DNA of 26,981 bases from JAWLFY01 sp964462125 (GTDB taxonomy: Bacteria; Planctomycetota; Planctomycetia; Pirellulales; Pirellulaceae): positions 1 to 26,981 of the forward strand of contig CAYWXT010000053.1 of the NCBI GenBank assembly GCA_964462125.1, written 5' to 3'. Position 1 is the first letter of the stretch; every line of letters begins with the position of its first letter. Positions 14,578 to 23,831 of this stretch are shown here, piece by piece. Under the pieces are notes generated by a model. That model did no database searches, had not been told where the DNA came from, and worked only from the letters and a program-made list of their open reading frames with translations. The position numbers were made by a program, and so were the translations under genes.

Positions 14578-17500
14578 CTACTCTTGCCGGATCGCTTCGA
14601 TCGCGTTGAGCATCGGCGTTCCTTCCGATGCCTCCAAGCGGATCTTCAGGTCTCCAGCAACGACCATGTTTTCGACCTCCACCACGGTCGGTTTCAGCGG
14701 CTCGTCGCCGGGCGGGGTGAGCCGGACAGGTACCTCGCGGACCGCGTTCCCTTCGCCAAGGATCACCATCATCTCGGTCTCCTCCGACGCCCCTTCGCGG
14801 AGATCGGCGAAGTGGAGCCGGACCGTGTAGCGGGCCGGATCGTCATCCGGCTCGGTCAACGGCAGCTCCAACTCTGTCAGGTTGTCAGCCCAGGACTGAT
14901 AGAGCCATGGCCGATCCGTATCGAGCTCCGGCGACGCGTCGGAGCTGACGTTGTGAAAACCAACGGCGTTCACGCCACCGCTACTGAGGCTCCGAACGCG
15001 CGCCAGCTTGGCGGATTCCTCGCTCGATCCGAACTTGGGTTTCAAATCCAACTCGACCTCCAAGGATGTTTCCTTGTAGGGCATGTAGCGTGGGTAGGAG
15101 AGCCAAACATTGTCCAGCACATCTTTCCGGTCGCCGGGGGCGCCCAGGTTCAGCGACAAATGTTCGACCGGCGTCAGCTCGCCAACGGCGCTGAAGACGG
15201 TCCACGGGCGTCGCGGTTCGCGCGGTTCCAGGACGATCGTGGACGCCAAGGAAAATTGGCAAACGCACCCCGCCGCTGCCTCGGGAATCATGACCAGTCC
15301 GCCCGCGGAGATGGCGTTGATCCAGCAACCGAGCCGGTGCCCGGCAAAATGCCGGATCCCTTCGTCTTCATTCAGATCGGCGAATCCGGTGAAGCCCGAG
15401 CGGAACAGGAGCATCCCGGAGTCCGACGCGGTGACCATGCCACAGTGATGCCCGGTCCGCATCATGCTCCATGGCTCCGCCTGTCCGGTGACCGGATGGC
15501 TTCGCGTGATCTGTTCCCCGGTGTCGAGATCATACATCCAGGGTTCTGCGAGAAGCTTCTTGCCGATCACGATCGGGCGGTGCAGGTAATTGGCGTCGCG
15601 GGACCAAACTTTGTAGCCGTTGTCGGCCGAGAGAACGACCACGCGGCGGCGTTTGAATTCGCCCTCCATGAACTGTTTCCAGTAGTGGCCGTTGGCGTTG
15701 GCGCCACACAGCACCAACTTGCCGTCGGCAAACATCATGGTCAGCTTGCCGCCCCCGATGCCGATGTCACTGCAATCAGTGACGTCGACCGGATGGGCCC
15801 ACAGCTCGGCCCCGTTGCGGGCGCCGAGTGCGACGGCCATTCGCACGTCCGCTTCCTTGAGTCGCTGCTCGGCACGTTCTCGCTCGTCCCCAGACAGTTC
15901 GGCCAGGTCACTTTTGTCCTGACGCAGCAATTCCTCCCGCTGCTCACGGGTCAGCGAGCTGTCGATGAAGCAGACCTTGTCTTCCCCAATCGCGATCGTG
16001 TGGTGCGAAATGTTCTGCCCTTCGTAGTCCCACAAGTGCTCCCCTGTGGCGATGTCGATGGCGAAGATGGCATCGGTGGCTTCCTCGGTGACACGCCCAC
16101 GACGTCGTTGCCGGGCGTCGAGTTCTTTGCGACTGGTGGCCGTCCCGTACAGGACTCCATCGTGGATCGCGACATATCCCCATTGGTGTCGTCCCTCGTC
16201 GGCCACCGCAGGAAGCGAATGGGTGGCGACCAACTCGCCGCTATCCATATCGAGCTGATAGCACTTGTCCCCCATGAAGTGGAACAAGCTGTCCGCACCG
16301 GCGGCCAAGTTGCCGGGATTCTGGTTTTGGAATACGCCGGTCCGAATCGCGTCCGGATTTTCCTGTGTCCAGAGGTGGGCACCGTTGTAGGCATCGTAGG
16401 CCATGATCGAATGTTCGCCTTGGACGAACAGACGGCCATCGACCGCCAGCGGCCCGACGGCCCCTTCGTGACGGTTCACCATTTGGTCGGGACCGGGGTC
16501 GCCGTACCACAGCACGCCCAAGTCCCCTTTGACCCGCGTGTCACGGCTGACGGCGGTGTTGTCAGGGTTGCCGTACTGGTGAGACCAGTTGCCGGCGCCG
16601 GGGAGCAGCCCGCGGGTCAACAGGACGTAACCGTCGCGGACCTGCAGCTCGGAATGGTCGGCGATGTCGGTTCCTTCGAGCAGCGCAATCAACTCGTCGG
16701 TTGCCGCCGCGTCTGCCTCCGACGGCCTGGCCAAACAGATCATTCCGCCGGCCGGTTTCAGATGGCGGCTGAGTTGGTTCAATTCTTCCGGGAGCCTGCC
16801 GGTTCGGACGAAATCTTCAGAGACGATCAGGTTGGCAAAGTAATTGGCGTACGGAATCAGATCGTAGTTGTCCCAGTGGTGAACGGTCACTCGGCGACCG
16901 TACAACCCGGCGGCCTTCAACCGCTCACGGGACCGCGCAACGTTTTCCTCGTCCGTTTCAACACAATAGACCTTCAGGTTCGATTGCCGGACCAGCTCCA
17001 TCGCCAGATCACCCCGTTCACTCCCAATGACCAAGGCAAAACCATCTTCGAGGTTGGTGTGGTGGAGGATCTCCTCGGCGGCCTGAGCGACGGCTTCTTC
17101 GCTTTCAATCTCCTCCGCCGCAACGTTCCCGTCCGCTCCTTGAACGTATTCCCGCGGCGAGTCCTGGGGCGAACCCTCCGCCGAGGCGAAGCAAGCGATC
17201 ACACCCGCATCGGTGCTGACCATTAAATGATCGTCGACCACGGCGAGCCCGCGGACCTCTCCTTCCACGGCGTGTTCCCAGACCTGCTCGCCGTCGCTTT
17301 TGCGGTAACCGGTGACCCGCCCGGGGCCTCCGACAAATACATGCCCACCGCTGACCAGCAGCGACATGTCGTCTTCGGTGGGGACCTCCCAATCGATACC
17401 GATCGGGGCGATCTCTTCAAGACGAGCTCTGGCGGTCTCGATCTTTTCTTCCAGTTCGGCCTTCTTGTCTCCGCTGGCTCCGCGGAGCGAGCGGTTGGCG

Positions 17501-18627
17501 GAGTAAATTTCTAATTCCAAACTCTGCCGCTCGCGGCTGTTCTCGGCATAGGGAATCCGGTCGAACCTTGCCAGTCGTGAGCCGGTGACGACATACGCCT
17601 CGTCTCCCTGGATGCAGAGTTGGCGACCCTCAACCCAGGCGAACCCGACATCCCCGGTCGTTTCTTCGAGCGCGAGAAAATGATGGGGGCCGCTGGCGTA
17701 CACCTGGTCGTCGGCGAGTACGGCCCGGGTTCCCCCAACGACTCCGCCGGCGGTGGTCCGCCAGCTGTGATTGCGTTTATGAACCAAGCTGCCGTCGGCC
17801 CGATTGAATACCGCCGGCAAGGAGCCGCCGGAGGGAACAACCAGCAGGTCGTCAGTGGCCAACAGGTAACCTTGGGGGGACAGGTCGTCTCGCCCAGCGT
17901 CCTGAGCGCTGATGTTATCGGCGCGCCAAACCCGTTGGCCCGTCTTGACATCGACGCCCTCCAAATAGACGTCTTCATGTGGAAAGATGCCAGCGCCGTA
18001 GTAGGCAACCCCGTCGAAGACCAACACGCCGGTCCGCACCGGCCATTTCGAAACCATCTCGCCACGGGCGAGCAGCCATTCCTCCTCGGAGGCGACGCGT
18101 CGACGCCACTGCACCGAACCGTCCCGCTTGTCGAGACAGTACACATGGCCGTCGTCGGAGCCGAATAAAAGTCGGTCGCCGTCAACCGTCGGCGCCAGCC
18201 GGACCGGACCGCCGGTGACGAACGTCCAGACGGTTTCGCCCGATTGGAGATCGAGACAGTGCACTTGGTGATCCACCGACGATCCGAAATAGACGCGGCC
18301 GTCAGAGATCACGGTGCGGAAGGCATCGTCAAAACGGATGCGGTGCCCCATCAGCTTGCTTTCGATCATGCGACCCTCGGCCGACGACCATGCCAACCGG
18401 GGAATCGCCGGCGCCTTGGACGTCCAGACCGGCTCAATCGGGAACTGAACGTCCTCCGCGGTCGCGCCGCTACGAGAGGCATCGCCACGGTAGGTCGACC
18501 ATTCACCGGCCGATGACGGTGCCAACGGAAGCGATCCCGCCAGAAGAAGGACTCCGGCAAGGAACCAGATTCCCCGGAAGATCGGGCTGGGGTGAACCGC
18601 CGACCTCCGCCACAACTTTCGATGCAT
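14578..18627 (-). CDS. exported PQQ-like beta-propeller protein with methyltransferase-like and malectin-like domains
   Basis: A 1349-residue protein. The start is ATG 18627, because AGGAG lies seven bases ahead and the next residues form a signal peptide (IFRGIWFLAGVLLLAGSLPL, then SSAGEW); the frame is open upstream to 18753 but without a signal. Residues about 45-520 hold PQQ-type blades (GRVYFGSSVDHQVHCLDLQS, LLFGSDDGHVYCLDKRDGS) with a charged helical insert near 385-425. Residues about 555-700 have a Rossmann methyltransferase look: ALVIGSERGDLAMEL, KVYCVETDEENVARSRERL, then HLKPAGGMICLARP. A second propeller runs from about 705 to 1150 (YDAYNGAHLWTQENPD, AIDIATGEHLWDYEG). The last 150 residues resemble malectin-like domains (ARYTVRLHFADLREG). 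PQQ-type blades often only make a scaffold, so enzyme activity is not implied. The combination is unusual. Confidence 0.85.
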   Translation of the reverse strand: MHRKLWRRSAVHPSPIFRGIWFLAGVLLLAGSLPLAPSSAGEWSTYRGDASRSGATAEDVQFPIEPVWTSKAPAIPRLAWSSAEGRMIESKLMGHRIRFDDAFRTVISDGRVYFGSSVDHQVHCLDLQSGETVWTFVTGGPVRLAPTVDGDRLLFGSDDGHVYCLDKRDGSVQWRRRVASEEEWLLARGEMVSKWPVRTGVLVFDGVAYYGAGIFPHEDVYLEGVDVKTGQRVWRADNISAQDAGRDDLSPQGYLLATDDLLVVPSGGSLPAVFNRADGSLVHKRNHSWRTTAGGVVGGTRAVLADDQVYASGPHHFLALEETTGDVGFAWVEGRQLCIQGDEAYVVTGSRLARFDRIPYAENSRERQSLELEIYSANRSLRGASGDKKAELEEKIETARARLEEIAPIGIDWEVPTEDDMSLLVSGGHVFVGGPGRVTGYRKSDGEQVWEHAVEGEVRGLAVVDDHLMVSTDAGVIACFASAEGSPQDSPREYVQGADGNVAAEEIESEEAVAQAAEEILHHTNLEDGFALVIGSERGDLAMELVRQSNLKVYCVETDEENVARSRERLKAAGLYGRRVTVHHWDNYDLIPYANYFANLIVSEDFVRTGRLPEELNQLSRHLKPAGGMICLARPSEADAAATDELIALLEGTDIADHSELQVRDGYVLLTRGLLPGAGNWSHQYGNPDNTAVSRDTRVKGDLGVLWYGDPGPDQMVNRHEGAVGPLAVDGRLFVQGEHSIMAYDAYNGAHLWTQENPDAIRTGVFQNQNPGNLAAGADSLFHFMGDKCYQLDMDSGELVATHSLPAVADEGRHQWGYVAIHDGVLYGTATSRKELDARQRRRGRVTEEATDAIFAIDIATGEHLWDYEGQNISHHTIAIGEDKVCFIDSSLTREQREELLRQDKSDLAELSGDERERAEQRLKEADVRMAVALGARNGAELWAHPVDVTDCSDIGIGGGKLTMMFADGKLVLCGANANGHYWKQFMEGEFKRRRVVVLSADNGYKVWSRDANYLHRPIVIGKKLLAEPWMYDLDTGEQITRSHPVTGQAEPWSMMRTGHHCGMVTASDSGMLLFRSGFTGFADLNEDEGIRHFAGHRLGCWINAISAGGLVMIPEAAAGCVCQFSLASTIVLEPREPRRPWTVFSAVGELTPVEHLSLNLGAPGDRKDVLDNVWLSYPRYMPYKETSLEVELDLKPKFGSSEESAKLARVRSLSSGGVNAVGFHNVSSDASPELDTDRPWLYQSWADNLTELELPLTEPDDDPARYTVRLHFADLREGASEETEMMVILGEGNAVREVPVRLTPPGDEPLKPTVVEVENMVVAGDLKIRLEASEGTPMLNAIEAIRQE

Positions 18628-18810
18628 CACTGCTCTCCTGGTATTTCTCTGGTCGCACTCCGCCGAGCGCGGAATACACACGTTCTCGGGTCCCGGCGCC
18701 ATGACCGTACTTGGAATCGCTGCGAAGCCACGAGGCTGACTGCGTGGCCTCATTGAATCCTCCGAGTATAGCCGACTTCACCGGTCGATGGGGTGCCGAT
18801 CGGCAGGATC

Positions 18811-19782
18811 TCACGGGCCGAGCACGGTGGTCAGCAGATAGGCATTGTAGCCGACGTAGCAGATCAACAAGGCTGCCCCTTCGATCCGGTTGATCCGCCC
18901 CGGGCCACGAAAACCGTAGGCGATAAGGAACAGCGAAAGGGTTAGCGCGGCCATCACCAGCACGTCCCGCGAAAGCACCTCCGGACCGACCTCGATCGGA
19001 TGGATCGCTCCGCCGATTCCGACCACGGCAAGCGTATTGAAGAGATTCGATCCGACGACATTCCCAACCGCGATGTCATGCTCCCCTTTGCGCGCCGCGA
19101 CGATGGAGGAGGCCAGCTCCGGGAGCGACGTTCCGATCGCGACGATCGTCAACCCAATGACCAAGTCACTGACGCCGAAACCGGTCGCGATTTCCACGGC
19201 ACCCCACACCAAGAGCCGGGAGCTGGCGATCAGTCCCGCCAGTCCGATCAACAGCCACGCGACCGCAGCCCGAACCGACATCACGCGTGTTTCGAGTTCA
19301 TGCGTGACCTCATCGCCCAAGGGGTCGGTCCGGGTCCAAAATCCTTGGCCGATCGACCAACCGATCAAGATCGCAAATAGTCCCAACAGGCTCCACGCCT
19401 CAGCACGACTGATTTCGCCATCCCACAACTGCCACGCCGCAACCGCGGTGACGGCGGTCAAGATCGGTAGCTCTTTGCGCAAAATCTGCGAGTGGACGGC
19501 GATCGGGCTAATCACGGCGGTGACCCCCAGGATCAACGCAATGTTCGCGATATTTGAGCCGTACGCGTTTCCAAGCGCCATCCCCGGGTTTCCCTGCCAC
19601 GCCGCCAGGCCAGAAACCACCATCTCCGGCGCTGACGTACCGAATCCGATGATCACCATTCCGATCAGAATCGGTGGCATCCCGAAATGGCGGGCGGTGC
19701 AAGCTGCCCCTTCGACAAAGCGGTCGGCGCTCCCAACCAGCAGCCCCACACCAACGAGGACCGCTAATGATGCCAAAATCAT
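18811..19782 (-). CDS. CaCA family calcium/sodium antiporter
   Basis: A 323-residue inner-membrane cation/Ca2+ exchanger of the YrbG/TIGR00367 type. The two inverted alpha-repeats that form the ion path are both intact: GFGTSAPEMVVSGLAAWQGN with ALGNAYGSNIANI in the first half, and AIGTSLPELASSIVAARKGE with AVGNVVGSNLFN in the second, each with the conserved Glu and Asn residues. About ten hydrophobic helices are visible, with a charged cytoplasmic loop near 145-170 (WTRTDPLGDEVTHELETR). It should expel Ca2+ or a similar ion in exchange for Na+. It sits 68 bp downstream of an EF-hand protein gene on the same strand, suggesting a shared calcium theme. No strong ribosome-binding site precedes the ATG. 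Confidence 0.92.
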   Translation of the reverse strand: MILASLAVLVGVGLLVGSADRFVEGAACTARHFGMPPILIGMVIIGFGTSAPEMVVSGLAAWQGNPGMALGNAYGSNIANIALILGVTAVISPIAVHSQILRKELPILTAVTAVAAWQLWDGEISRAEAWSLLGLFAILIGWSIGQGFWTRTDPLGDEVTHELETRVMSVRAAVAWLLIGLAGLIASSRLLVWGAVEIATGFGVSDLVIGLTIVAIGTSLPELASSIVAARKGEHDIAVGNVVGSNLFNTLAVVGIGGAIHPIEVGPEVLSRDVLVMAALTLSLFLIAYGFRGPGRINRIEGAALLICYVGYNAYLLTTVLGP

Positions 19783-19850
19783 GGAATATTGCGATGGACG
19801 ATAGACTGATTCAAAAACGGACGAACCGTTGCTCCGCCCCCGCCCGCTTA

Positions 19851-21275
19851 CTAGTCCCTGGCACGTTGGGTCGCCAAGTAAGTGGCGTACTCCTTGACGG
19901 AGATACGGCCATCGCGGTCGGAATCAGCCGGGGCTGGATTCAACAGCATCGATTCCCACTCCGACGCCGTTAACTCTCCGTCTTCATTCTCGTCGTAGCG
20001 GTCGATAATCGTCTCCGCGTACTGGATCAGCTTATCGTCCGGTTCGACGGTTTCCTGGGGGGCATCACCATTGGGTGATCGGTCGCCACTGGACGATACC
20101 CTCGGTTCGTCGTCGGAGGCGCGGACCGAAGCACGATCCGACCCGCGCGCGGAGGAACCGCGGGACGAGGCGGCGGTGGAGGAGAGCCCAGACTCCACTC
20201 CTCGGAGGACTTCATCGACGGTGACCATCCCGTCTCCGTTGGCGTCCCAAGCCATGAACTCCTCGACCAAGTCGTTGGACCACTTGTCGGCGTATTCGGC
20301 CATGGCGACTTGGCCATCGCCGTCGGCGTCCTTGTCTTCAAACCAACCCGGCACGCCTTCGGGCAACTCACGGATGCTGACCACCCGAAATGAGTTGCGG
20401 CCGTTGTAGGGGTCTGGAGCATCGGATTCGCGATGTTCCTCGGGGCGATCACCGCGGTCGTCACCACGGTTTTGCTCCCGCGCCTCCTCTTCGGCCACCC
20501 GCTGACGGGCATAGTGGACGGCAAGTTCTTGTGGGGAGAGATTTTCGTCGCCGTTGCGGTCGAAATCGAGCGGGTTTCCGGAAAGCCGTCGCATTTCGCG
20601 GCCGTCGAGCTGCCCGTTTCGGTTCCGATCGTAGCGACGGATCGTCCGGGCCGCCCGCTCCTCGTCCTCTTCGGTGGTCCGCACGGCCCACATCTCCGCC
20701 GCCGGGCCGAACCCCCCGACGGGCTCGGGGGCGAAATCGCTGCCAAAACCGGGGACCAGCAACTCGACTTCCAGGGCCTCCCGCGCCGCCTCTCTGGGAT
20801 CGACCCCCCGATCACCGCCACCTCGGCCGCGGCCCTCCCGCATTTTTTCAAATCCCTCGCTCAATTTGCTCAGCGGAATGGGTTGTCCCGGCTTGATGCT
20901 GGAGTCCTGTGCCTGCAGGCGACTGATCAGAAACTGCGCCGGCCCTTGCTGTTCGTCCGGGTCGATCACGCCATTGTCGTTGCGATCCAACCGCTTGACG
21001 AACTCCGACGGGTCACCGCCGCGTCCCCGGCCACCAAAGCCGCCTCCCGGGGGTCCGCCACGGCCCCCCCGATCCCCAAAGCCGCCGCGCCCGCCTCGGC
21101 GGCTGCCGCGATCCCCAAAGCCGCCGCCGGGGGGACCTCCACCGCGGCCGCGAAAACCGCCCCGGTCGTCGTCCCCGCCGCGTCCCCAAGGTGGCTGGGC
21201 CGGTGCCACGGCGACGAACACGAGACTGGCAAACAGGGCGGTGAACAATGCGAAGAAGGGAAATGGAGTTTTCAT
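19851..21275 (-). CDS. exported EF-hand repeat protein
   Basis: A 474-residue secreted protein with a signal peptide (FFALFTALFASLVFVAVAPA, probable cleavage after APA near residue 26). A Gly/Arg/Asp-rich low-complexity stretch (about 30-90, units like GGFGDRGSRRGG) follows, then seven EF-hand-like loops: DRNDNGVIDPDE, DRNRNGQLDGRE, DFDRNGDENLSPQE, DKDADGDGQVAMAEY, DANGDGMVTVDE, DENEDGELTASE and DSDRDGRISVKE. Most keep the Asp/Asn ligands at positions 1, 3 and 5 and the acidic residue at 12, so they should bind Ca2+. A Ser/Arg/Asp-rich linker separates loops 5 and 6. Such proteins are frequent in planctomycetes; a role in envelope or matrix calcium binding is inference. The next gene downstream is a Ca2+ exchanger. 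Confidence 0.88.
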   Translation of the reverse strand: MKTPFPFFALFTALFASLVFVAVAPAQPPWGRGGDDDRGGFRGRGGGPPGGGFGDRGSRRGGRGGFGDRGGRGGPPGGGFGGRGRGGDPSEFVKRLDRNDNGVIDPDEQQGPAQFLISRLQAQDSSIKPGQPIPLSKLSEGFEKMREGRGRGGGDRGVDPREAAREALEVELLVPGFGSDFAPEPVGGFGPAAEMWAVRTTEEDEERAARTIRRYDRNRNGQLDGREMRRLSGNPLDFDRNGDENLSPQELAVHYARQRVAEEEAREQNRGDDRGDRPEEHRESDAPDPYNGRNSFRVVSIRELPEGVPGWFEDKDADGDGQVAMAEYADKWSNDLVEEFMAWDANGDGMVTVDEVLRGVESGLSSTAASSRGSSARGSDRASVRASDDEPRVSSSGDRSPNGDAPQETVEPDDKLIQYAETIIDRYDENEDGELTASEWESMLLNPAPADSDRDGRISVKEYATYLATQRARD

Positions 21276-21318
21276 AATGAGTTGAAACCGGTGTCGCGGG
21301 AGAAAGTTTCGCGCCCAT

Positions 21319-22464
21319 TCAGCGCGCCGCCGCCCTCGCCTCGATCAACGCATCGAGCTCCCGTTTCAGCCGCGGCAGGATCTCGTCATAGCTGAACGCC
21401 CCCAACGGTTCGGTGCCGCGTTTGAGGTTCACCTTGGCCGGGCCGCACCACAGTCCTAGGTCGGCGTCGTCGGTCTCCCCGGGACCGTTCACGCGGCATC
21501 CCATCACGGCGATCGTGATCGCGTGCTCGTGGGCATACGCGGTCATCTCCTTGACGCTGGCGGCGAGCTCGATGAACGCCTCGTTCTCGACCCGGGAGCA
21601 GCTCGGGCAGCTGATGATGTTCAGCGCCTGGTCGTTGAATTTCACCACGCTTCGCACCCGTCCGGCCTGAATGTCCGCGACGATTTGCCCCCCCGCGTCG
21701 ATCTCTTCCGGCTTCCGGTCGTTGGGCAAGGTGAGGGAGACGCGAATGGTGTCTCCGATCCCGCGGCCGATCAGTTGCTCGAGCGCAACCCGTGTTTTGA
21801 TGATCCCGTCCGGCGGCATGCCTGCTTCCGTGACCCCCAAGTGCAAGGGTACGTCGGGGCGCTGTTCGGAAAACCGCCGGTTGACCTCGATCACCTTGGC
21901 CGGATCGCTGTCCTTGAGCGAAACGATATAGCGGTGAAAGCCGAGGGAGTCGACAAAGTCACAATGTTCCAGCGCCGATTCGAGCATCGGCGTGATCGAA
22001 TCGTGGGGATCGTATTTTTCCCGCATCGCCGGATCGACGCTGCCACAGTTGACCCCAATCCGAATCGCACAATCGTGCTTGGCCGCCTGGTCGATGATGA
22101 AGCGGACCTTCTCCTGCCACGGTTGATGGCGCTGGTGGTGGTACAGATGCCCGGGGTTGTAGCGGATCTTGTCGACATGGGGGGCAACCCGCTGGGCGAG
22201 CCGAAAGTTTTCCTGCAGGTCGACCGCCAGGTTCGCGGTCGTCCGTTGTCGAATTTCGGCCAGGGCCGCGGCATCCTTTTCGCTATCGACCGCGATGCGA
22301 ACGACCCCGGCGCCGCGGCGCCGGAGCGCTTCGGCCTGCCGCGCGGTCGCCTCGACGTCCTGCGTCTTGGTTGCCGTCATGCTCTGGACCGCGATCGGAT
22401 GACCGTCACCAAGTGTGATGCCGCCGACGGAAACACTGCGGGTGGGGCTTCGTTGAATGCTCAT
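21319..22464 (-). CDS. ispG: 4-hydroxy-3-methylbut-2-enyl diphosphate synthase (IspG)
   Basis: A 381-residue enzyme of the MEP isoprenoid pathway, which reduces MEcPP to HMBPP with an iron-sulfur cluster in the cytoplasm. The N-terminal TIM barrel begins SVSVGGITLGDGHPIAVQSM and includes VDKIRYNPGH and IRIGVNCGSVD. The C-terminal domain carries the cluster ligands in IISCPSCSRVENEAF (two Cys) and VMGCRVNGPGE (third Cys and the Glu). The length is the bacterial norm, without the insert of the plant type. I choose ATG 22464; a GTG two codons upstream (22470) is possible. It lies 90 bp downstream of the glycosyltransferase gene and 43 bp ahead of the EF-hand gene, all on one strand. Confidence 0.96.
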   Translation of the reverse strand: MSIQRSPTRSVSVGGITLGDGHPIAVQSMTATKTQDVEATARQAEALRRRGAGVVRIAVDSEKDAAALAEIRQRTTANLAVDLQENFRLAQRVAPHVDKIRYNPGHLYHHQRHQPWQEKVRFIIDQAAKHDCAIRIGVNCGSVDPAMREKYDPHDSITPMLESALEHCDFVDSLGFHRYIVSLKDSDPAKVIEVNRRFSEQRPDVPLHLGVTEAGMPPDGIIKTRVALEQLIGRGIGDTIRVSLTLPNDRKPEEIDAGGQIVADIQAGRVRSVVKFNDQALNIISCPSCSRVENEAFIELAASVKEMTAYAHEHAITIAVMGCRVNGPGETDDADLGLWCGPAKVNLKRGTEPLGAFSYDEILPRLKRELDALIEARAAAR

Positions 22465-22554
22465 GGACACATGATAAACCGAATGCGTCCGGCGCGAACT
22501 CGGTGTGCACTGCTTGGCCGTGCGAAGTCGCTTCGACGTCGGCGACGCGTGCTG

Positions 22555-23754
22555 CTAGGTTCCCGCTTGGCGGAGTCGGCGGGTGAAATCGGGAAACGCG
22601 GCGCGGACCCGGGCCCAGTTGGGGATCGCCTCGGCACCACTGGGGTCCTGGCGGAAAATCTCGCCGGCAGTCGTGACGCATTCGGCGAAGGCTTCGATCG
22701 CGGCCTCTTCGGCGTGACGGTCAAACTGGAGGTCATTGATCAAGGCGTCGGCGGAGTACTGGCGGACACAGTCTTGGGCAGCTCTCAGGTAGGACGAGCG
22801 GAGGGAGACGAAGGCGGACGGGGGAAGCATCACGCCTTGGCTGGCCAGCGTCCGATAGACGGTCGTCAAAATGTCGATCGCCATCTTCATCAACCCGCGC
22901 CCCTTGTCACCGATCGACAGCTCTTGGTGCTTGTGCTCATACAACCGGCAGAGGTCCGTTTGGCAAACCCGCTTGTGCGACGTATTGCGATACACCTCGG
23001 CCAGCGTCCCGACCTCCAACCCCCAGTCGCTGGGGATCCGATTGGATCGCGCCAGGTTGCGGGTCAGCGAAAACTCGCCGGAGAGGGGATAACGAAAGTT
23101 CGCCAGGAACCGCACGAATCGGCTTTCGGGAAAACACATCAACATGGCTCGCACCAGTGGGGCGACGAGCAGCCGCACGACCCTGCCGTTCATCTGGCCG
23201 GTGACCCGCGCGTAATACGCCTTGCAGAACTCGAAATCGAGCGCCGGGTGGACCATCGGCAAACAGAGCCGCGCCAGCAGAAAGCGGTCGTAATCGACGA
23301 TGTCGCAATCGTGGAGGACGAACGTATTGATCTCAGGATCGTCGAGCAGGAATCCGAAGGCGGTCCAGACGCTTCGCCCCTTGCCGGGTGTGGAGACTGA
23401 AATCCCCGCATCGATCAGCTCCTGATACAGCTCCTGGATCGCTGGCCCGTCGGTCCACAAGACGCGGGCACGCCGCCCCAGTGGCTCCAGCTTGCGGCAG
23501 GTCTCCTCGTAGTCCAACCGCTCCGGGGCCACCCCCAGCGTGACCACGATCGTCTCTAGATAATCGGCGTGCTGCAGTTCATCGACGATCTGGTCAAACG
23601 GAGCGGCGCGCATGTCGTCGGCGGTCACCGGCAGGACCAACCCAATCTTGTTCTGCCGGGTCGAGTCGCGAAGCATCGATTCGAGCCGGTCCAGCTGACC
23701 GGTTCGCAAGTCATGGAGAGTCGTGATCAGGTCGTGCTGGAAAAAATCAGGCAT
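22555..23754 (-). CDS. GT81-like glycosyltransferase, glucosyl-3-phosphoglycerate synthase type
   Basis: A 399-residue GT-A fold enzyme. The opening MPDFFQHDLITTLHDL is typical of this bacterial group. PGKGRSVWTAF (about 123-133) and the metal-binding DxD in VLHDCDIVDYD (Asp149-Cys-Asp151) mark the nucleotide-sugar site. FRYPLSGEFSLTRNLARS and IPSDWGLEVGTLAEVYRN match the GT81 acceptor region, followed by YEHKHQEL. Such enzymes make glucosyl-3-phosphoglycerate, a precursor of the compatible solutes glucosylglycerate and, in planctomycetes, mannosylglucosylglycerate. No phosphatase or second transferase is next to it, so the product is not proven. It lies 77 bp after the disrupted RND gene and 90 bp before ispG. 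Confidence 0.75.
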   Translation of the reverse strand: MPDFFQHDLITTLHDLRTGQLDRLESMLRDSTRQNKIGLVLPVTADDMRAAPFDQIVDELQHADYLETIVVTLGVAPERLDYEETCRKLEPLGRRARVLWTDGPAIQELYQELIDAGISVSTPGKGRSVWTAFGFLLDDPEINTFVLHDCDIVDYDRFLLARLCLPMVHPALDFEFCKAYYARVTGQMNGRVVRLLVAPLVRAMLMCFPESRFVRFLANFRYPLSGEFSLTRNLARSNRIPSDWGLEVGTLAEVYRNTSHKRVCQTDLCRLYEHKHQELSIGDKGRGLMKMAIDILTTVYRTLASQGVMLPPSAFVSLRSSYLRAAQDCVRQYSADALINDLQFDRHAEEAAIEAFAECVTTAGEIFRQDPSGAEAIPNWARVRAAFPDFTRRLRQAGT

Positions 23755-23831
23755 CGTTCCTCCCGATCAACCATTGTTGCACTCCGGAAACGCTCCGATT
23801 CTGATGCGCCACTCCGCCGCTGGCCAGGGTG

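Noticed and set aside
14584..17226. Very long plus-strand open frame (880 codons) opposite the PQQ-repeat gene
   Set aside because: It is the antisense shadow of a GC-rich coding region. Its translation has no family features, while the minus strand has a signal peptide, ribosome-binding site and clear propeller repeats.
21523..23400. Plus-strand open frame (625 codons) across ispG and the glycosyltransferase
   Set aside because: It covers two recognisable minus-strand genes, including all the IspG cluster cysteines, and reads as shadow coding with no domain of its own.
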